Assembly: GCA_027946365.1 (NCBI GenBank)
Contig: JAPEUQ010000006.1
Span: 1,674,001-1,738,000 of the forward strand
Length of the DNA: 64,000 nt
Source: Kalmusia sp. IMI 367209
Lineage: Eukaryota > Ascomycota > Dothideomycetes > Pleosporales > Didymosphaeriaceae
Reading direction: 5' to 3'
Numbering within the stretch: position 1 is the stretch's first letter; each line of letters opens with the position of its first letter. Both the position numbers and the translations under genes were made by a program. The notes under the pieces were generated by a model. That model did not search any database. It saw only the letters and a program-made list of their open reading frames with translations, and was not told where the DNA came from. This document shows positions 60,730-64,000 of the stretch, piece by piece.

Positions 60730-61386
60730 ATGGAGCAAACAACAATCTGGATCATCCTTGCCGTTGTGCTCGGTAGCCTGGTGCTCGCAATGGGCGTTGT
60801 CCTGATCCTTTTCTGCTGGAGACGATCGAAGAAGAGAGTGCGAGGCTTCTCTCTTCGGGCCGTGACACCTCTGGATGATGCCGAATTCGAAAGTTGGCGA
60901 CGACCAAGCCAATATACCCAACGGCCGCAGAAGTACGGCATAAGACCCACCAAGCCGCTTACCGTCCGCACCACCCAAACTCCTATCATGTTTGAGAAGG
61001 GGGCCGACGTCTACGACGCTCCGCACACGCCACCTCTCCGTGATGATCCTTCTTTCAACTATCCTATGAGTCCAATTCGAAAACCGGAACAAGTTCGACG
61101 AAAATCCAGCGCCTGTTCTTCGCTTGCTGATAGGCCTCCAACGCCATATTCACCTTCTTCCAAGACAACCGAATTCCCCCGCTCGTCATACACTTCACGA
61201 AAGTCCTACGCAGGCAGTCCCCGCATTCATTATCCATCGATGTCGGAAGCATCCGCCTTCAACTTCGACTTGAAAGATATGAGTCTCGATTCCAACAAAT
61301 TCGATCCGGTCCGGCCTTCAACACATTCGGATCGACCCCTAAATCTATCCTATGAAAGCCAATCCTATCTCGTCGAAAAGATGTGA
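60730..61386 (+). CDS. Single-pass membrane protein of unknown function
   Basis: Single exon, 218 residues. After a six-residue start a hydrophobic segment (about residues 7-29, IWIILAVVLGSLVLAMGVVL) is followed by RRSKKRVR, so the long Ser/Pro/Tyr-rich tail is predicted cytoplasmic. The tail has repeated SP/TP and RKSS/RKSY motifs, likely phosphorylation sites. I recognise no family; proteins of this layout in fungi are often linked to cell-wall or septum sensing, but that is not shown here. Confidence 0.65.
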   Translation: MEQTTIWIILAVVLGSLVLAMGVVLILFCWRRSKKRVRGFSLRAVTPLDDAEFESWRRPSQYTQRPQKYGIRPTKPLTVRTTQTPIMFEKGADVYDAPHTPPLRDDPSFNYPMSPIRKPEQVRRKSSACSSLADRPPTPYSPSSKTTEFPRSSYTSRKSYAGSPRIHYPSMSEASAFNFDLKDMSLDSNKFDPVRPSTHSDRPLNLSYESQSYLVEKM

Positions 61387-62621
61387 AGTTGGAAGCACCG
61401 CTATACCAGACGCATCTTACCTCACTCGTACTGATACCACCAGTATCAACACAGTGATCCTAGGATCCTTCCACAGGTCCATTACCAGCAATGTCTAGAC
61501 ACTTCGATGTCATGTACACCACAAGCTCAACAAAGCTTCGCTACTTCGAAATCACACACCCCACTCATGTCTCAACGACATTTTCTCGTCTCATATTATT
61601 ATGCCAAGTTAGCTTCACTGAACAAGTTTTGACGGCCGCACTCTTTGTATACCCCTGGCGTTGGAGGAATTTTCGGCTTTGTGATACCAGACAGTTTGTC
61701 ACCTACATAGGCACTCTCGCCTCCCTTTTTTCACTCACATATACGCTACTACATGCTGAGACATGAGTATGCAGCGATGGTGTCACGGAGATACACAGAG
61801 CAGGATGAACATGGCGGGATGAACTCGTTCGCGCATGCAGAAGCCTAGGACTTCTCTCTCACAGATAGTTGAATCAATACAAATATTGGTCTGCTCGCTT
61901 CACTTGTCGTCCCTCGTCAATCATTTCTCAATTAGTAGCTGATTGACGGATTCGCCTGAGCTAATAGACTAGCATCCGCCCACCACACGGCCACGCCGTA
62001 CGCCATAGTGGACCCGCTCACTGCACCAGCGCGGACATAATGGAATGGCGTCTATGTCCGTCACCAAGTAGCGTGCAAAGAAGCCATTCGATCTTCCAGG
62101 CCTTTCAAGGAACGTTTGGCACTCTGGAGAGTTACACACCGCCTTTCTGTCAATTGCCATGACATCCAGACCCGGATCCAGGTACAGTCTCCGCAGACCT
62201 GCATGCACGATTAATGCCCCTGCGATCGGAAGCTGCACATGGCGGGTGTTTCGCATTTGTGTGACGGTCGGTGAGATGCAAGCATGGTGACTGCAGGCGA
62301 GGCTGCGAGGATGAGGGGTGGTTGGTGCCAAGAGCTATGATGCGCTTGTACCCCGGAAGCGAGCTGTTTGTCAAAGAAACACAACCACAACTTTGTGTGC
62401 CCGCGGTGAAACGCATGGAAACCTCGCACCAAACAACTCCCGCTGATCATCTAAATACCGCACTACCACCGATTCGTTCAACATCACCATCAACCGCGAA
62501 GCTCAACCGCGAAGCTCAATCGAACCCGTCCGCCGCGACCGCCGCTCATCCTTCACCGCACCATCGCACTACCCAATATTTTATACACGTATACACGTTT
62601 TGGCCTATTCAGCTTGGCACA
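61387..62621. other. Intergenic region
   Basis: No gene recognised. A 14-base near-duplicate (AACCGCGAAGCTC twice, about 62495-62520) lies in the leader of the next gene. Confidence 0.35.
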
Positions 62622-63156
62622 ATGGATATCATTCAAGGTACGTTTCCAGTGTAACTATCGAATCTCGTGTCCCTCGCTCAAGATCCGTATTAACACCTAC
62701 GCAGACTACATCTCCCTCCTCCACCACCTCCTCCCCTCGACGTTCACCAACCCCCTCATTCAAATAACGACCACAATCTACGGCATCGTCCGCGCCGCGC
62801 AGACCTACCTCTCGCCCCTCCTCGCCAAAGTCATCTCCCAACCTGACATCGCCTCGATCCTCGGGCTCGTCGTCATCCTCTGGCTCTCCATGAAGATCGT
62901 CGGCATGGCCCTGCGCTCCGTCATCTTCTGGCTCAGCCTGGTGTGGACGGTAGTCAAGTGGGGCGTGATCTTTGGCGTGGCCCTATGGGTGTGGAATCGC
63001 GGTCCGGAGGGCGCGGCGCAGGATGCACAAGAGCTGATGGAGGTGTGGATGGGCGAGTACAAGAAGTTCAAGGGTCAGGCGGACGCGTACAAGAGGGCGG
63101 AGGAGGCGCAGATTCGGTTTCAGGCGGGGCAGAGGGGTGCGAGGGGTTGGAGGTAG
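62622..63156 (+). CDS. APQ12: Apq12-like nuclear envelope protein
   Basis: A 16-nt first exon (62622-62637) and a second exon 62705-63156, 67-nt intron, 155 residues. The central part has two adjacent hydrophobic segments, SILGLVVILWLSMKIVGMAL and FWLSLVWTVVKWGVIFGVALWVW, with a short turn between, followed by a charged helical C-terminus. This is the layout of Apq12, an ER/nuclear-envelope protein needed for membrane fluidity and nuclear pore assembly. Identification rests on size, topology and the fungal-type helix sequence rather than on a unique motif. Confidence 0.72.
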
Positions 63157-64000
63157 GCGGGGAGTGTGAAGAGGGGAAATGGAAGGCGAGTTGAGAGACA
63201 TATGGTTTGGCGGGGACGAAGTCATTGGGTGAGGAGATGATTTGATGGTTTGCATACACGGCGTCTTCGATGGTAGCATTTCTCACGGCGTACGATCATT
63301 GACCCTTCGCAATGGGGCTGGAACGATGACAATATTGACGATTAGCGCTTTACGATATGATGTCAGACTTGAGATGGATGGCAATTTTCAAGAAGATATG
63401 CATGCTGGGAATGTTTGACGATTACGAGATTATGATTTGAGGCACCGTCTTGTGGTAATATGGATCTTGAGATAAACCGATCTTCAGTGAATATATTTGT
63501 AGCCCTTCCTCCCAGACCCATGAATTGTGAGCGTGCTTTTTTGCACCGCATCAATACCCGTCAGAATGCATGCTAACGCAAACAACCATTTCAAGTACTA
63601 ACTTGCAAGAGAACATGACCTGTCCAGAGTATCCAGCTTTGCGTGCCTTTCAGTTCATGGTAATGTCGCCTGAAACCTTGCAGTGAGGGAACTCTAGTTG
63701 CGTAATGTGCTATAACAAAATATCCTTGTAGCCTGCCGTGCTATACATGAAGAATTTAAAGAGAAAGTATATATCTCGCGATGCCACTTTGGACACATGT
63801 TTACGTCTACTAAGCGCCTGCTGTTTGGAAGCGCTTTCGCGAGACTGGAATTGTCATGGACTTTATAAGAGTGCCAATTCATTGAACTATTAAGAAATAC
63901 CTTAACAAACGTATGTGTCCGAGGAAAATCCTGGTAAGCAATTCTTTGAATATGACAACCCAGTACCAAGATCTGGGTAGATGATCACAAGGTTCAGCAT
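63157..64000. other. Intergenic to window end
   Basis: AT-rich; no gene recognised. The minus-strand frame 63969-63694 lacks recognisable features. Confidence 0.35.

Noticed and set aside
1..64000. CRISPR arrays, insertion sequences, retroelements, prokaryotic operons
   Set aside because: No regularly spaced repeats, transposase or reverse-transcriptase motifs; genes are intron-bearing and eukaryotic.

Overview
The window is nuclear DNA of a filamentous ascomycete, most likely a Dothideomycete. It has small introns (about 46-60 nt) with GTRWGT-like donors, CTAAC/CTRAC branch points and YAG acceptors, monocistronic genes on both strands, and typical fungal proteins (SSD1, HEM25, RXT2, RSC7, APQ12, a DUF3824-type RS protein). 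The Dothideomycete placement is inference from overall protein character. I see no prokaryotic, viral or transposon genes, no rRNA and no convincing tRNA.

Layout. 0-4 kb: 3' part of SSD1, cut by the window edge, with one apparent extra base. 5.5-6.6 kb: secreted ferritin-like (Rds1-type) protein. 7.8-9.6 kb: seven-exon MFS transporter with a 15-nt microexon. 10.4-14.1 kb: a 2EXR-like gene and a secreted phosphodiester-glycosidase-like gene, an accessory-looking stretch. 16.5-18.6 kb: amino acid permease. 18.9-20.3 kb: unrecognised nuclear-looking protein. 21.1-23.1 kb: HRI-type eIF2alpha kinase. 23.6-24.7 kb: HEM25 glycine carrier. 25.9-27.7 kb: DUF3824 RS-rich protein. 28.3-33.2 kb: divergent pair DIS3 / V-ATPase subunit H. 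34.2-35.5 kb: second copy of the 2EXR-like family. 35.5-38.1 kb: gene-poor, with a perfect 29-bp inverted repeat. 39.0-41.3 kb: RSC7/NPL6-type chromatin remodeller subunit. 41.3-46.2 kb: gene-poor. 46.2-55.5 kb: dense housekeeping block (SF3A2, TBCE, RXT2, TRAPPC11). 55.5-60.7 kb: gene-poor. 60.7-63.2 kb: a one-pass membrane protein and APQ12. 63.2-64 kb: nothing recognised.

The housekeeping genes serve RNA decay (DIS3), translation repression (SSD1), translation stress control (HRI kinase), splicing (SF3A2), chromatin (RSC7, RXT2), tubulin folding (TBCE), vesicle tethering (TRAPPC11), vacuolar acidification (VMA13), mitochondrial haem supply (HEM25) and nuclear envelope homeostasis (APQ12). 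Several sit head to head over short shared promoters. The most notable non-routine signals are the perfect foldback at 36.2 kb, the two 2EXR-like paralogues 23 kb apart, the secreted protein whose reading frame breaks at two G-runs, the one-base break in SSD1, the 15-nt microexon, and several very small first exons. I found no clear candidate for a wholly new biological system.
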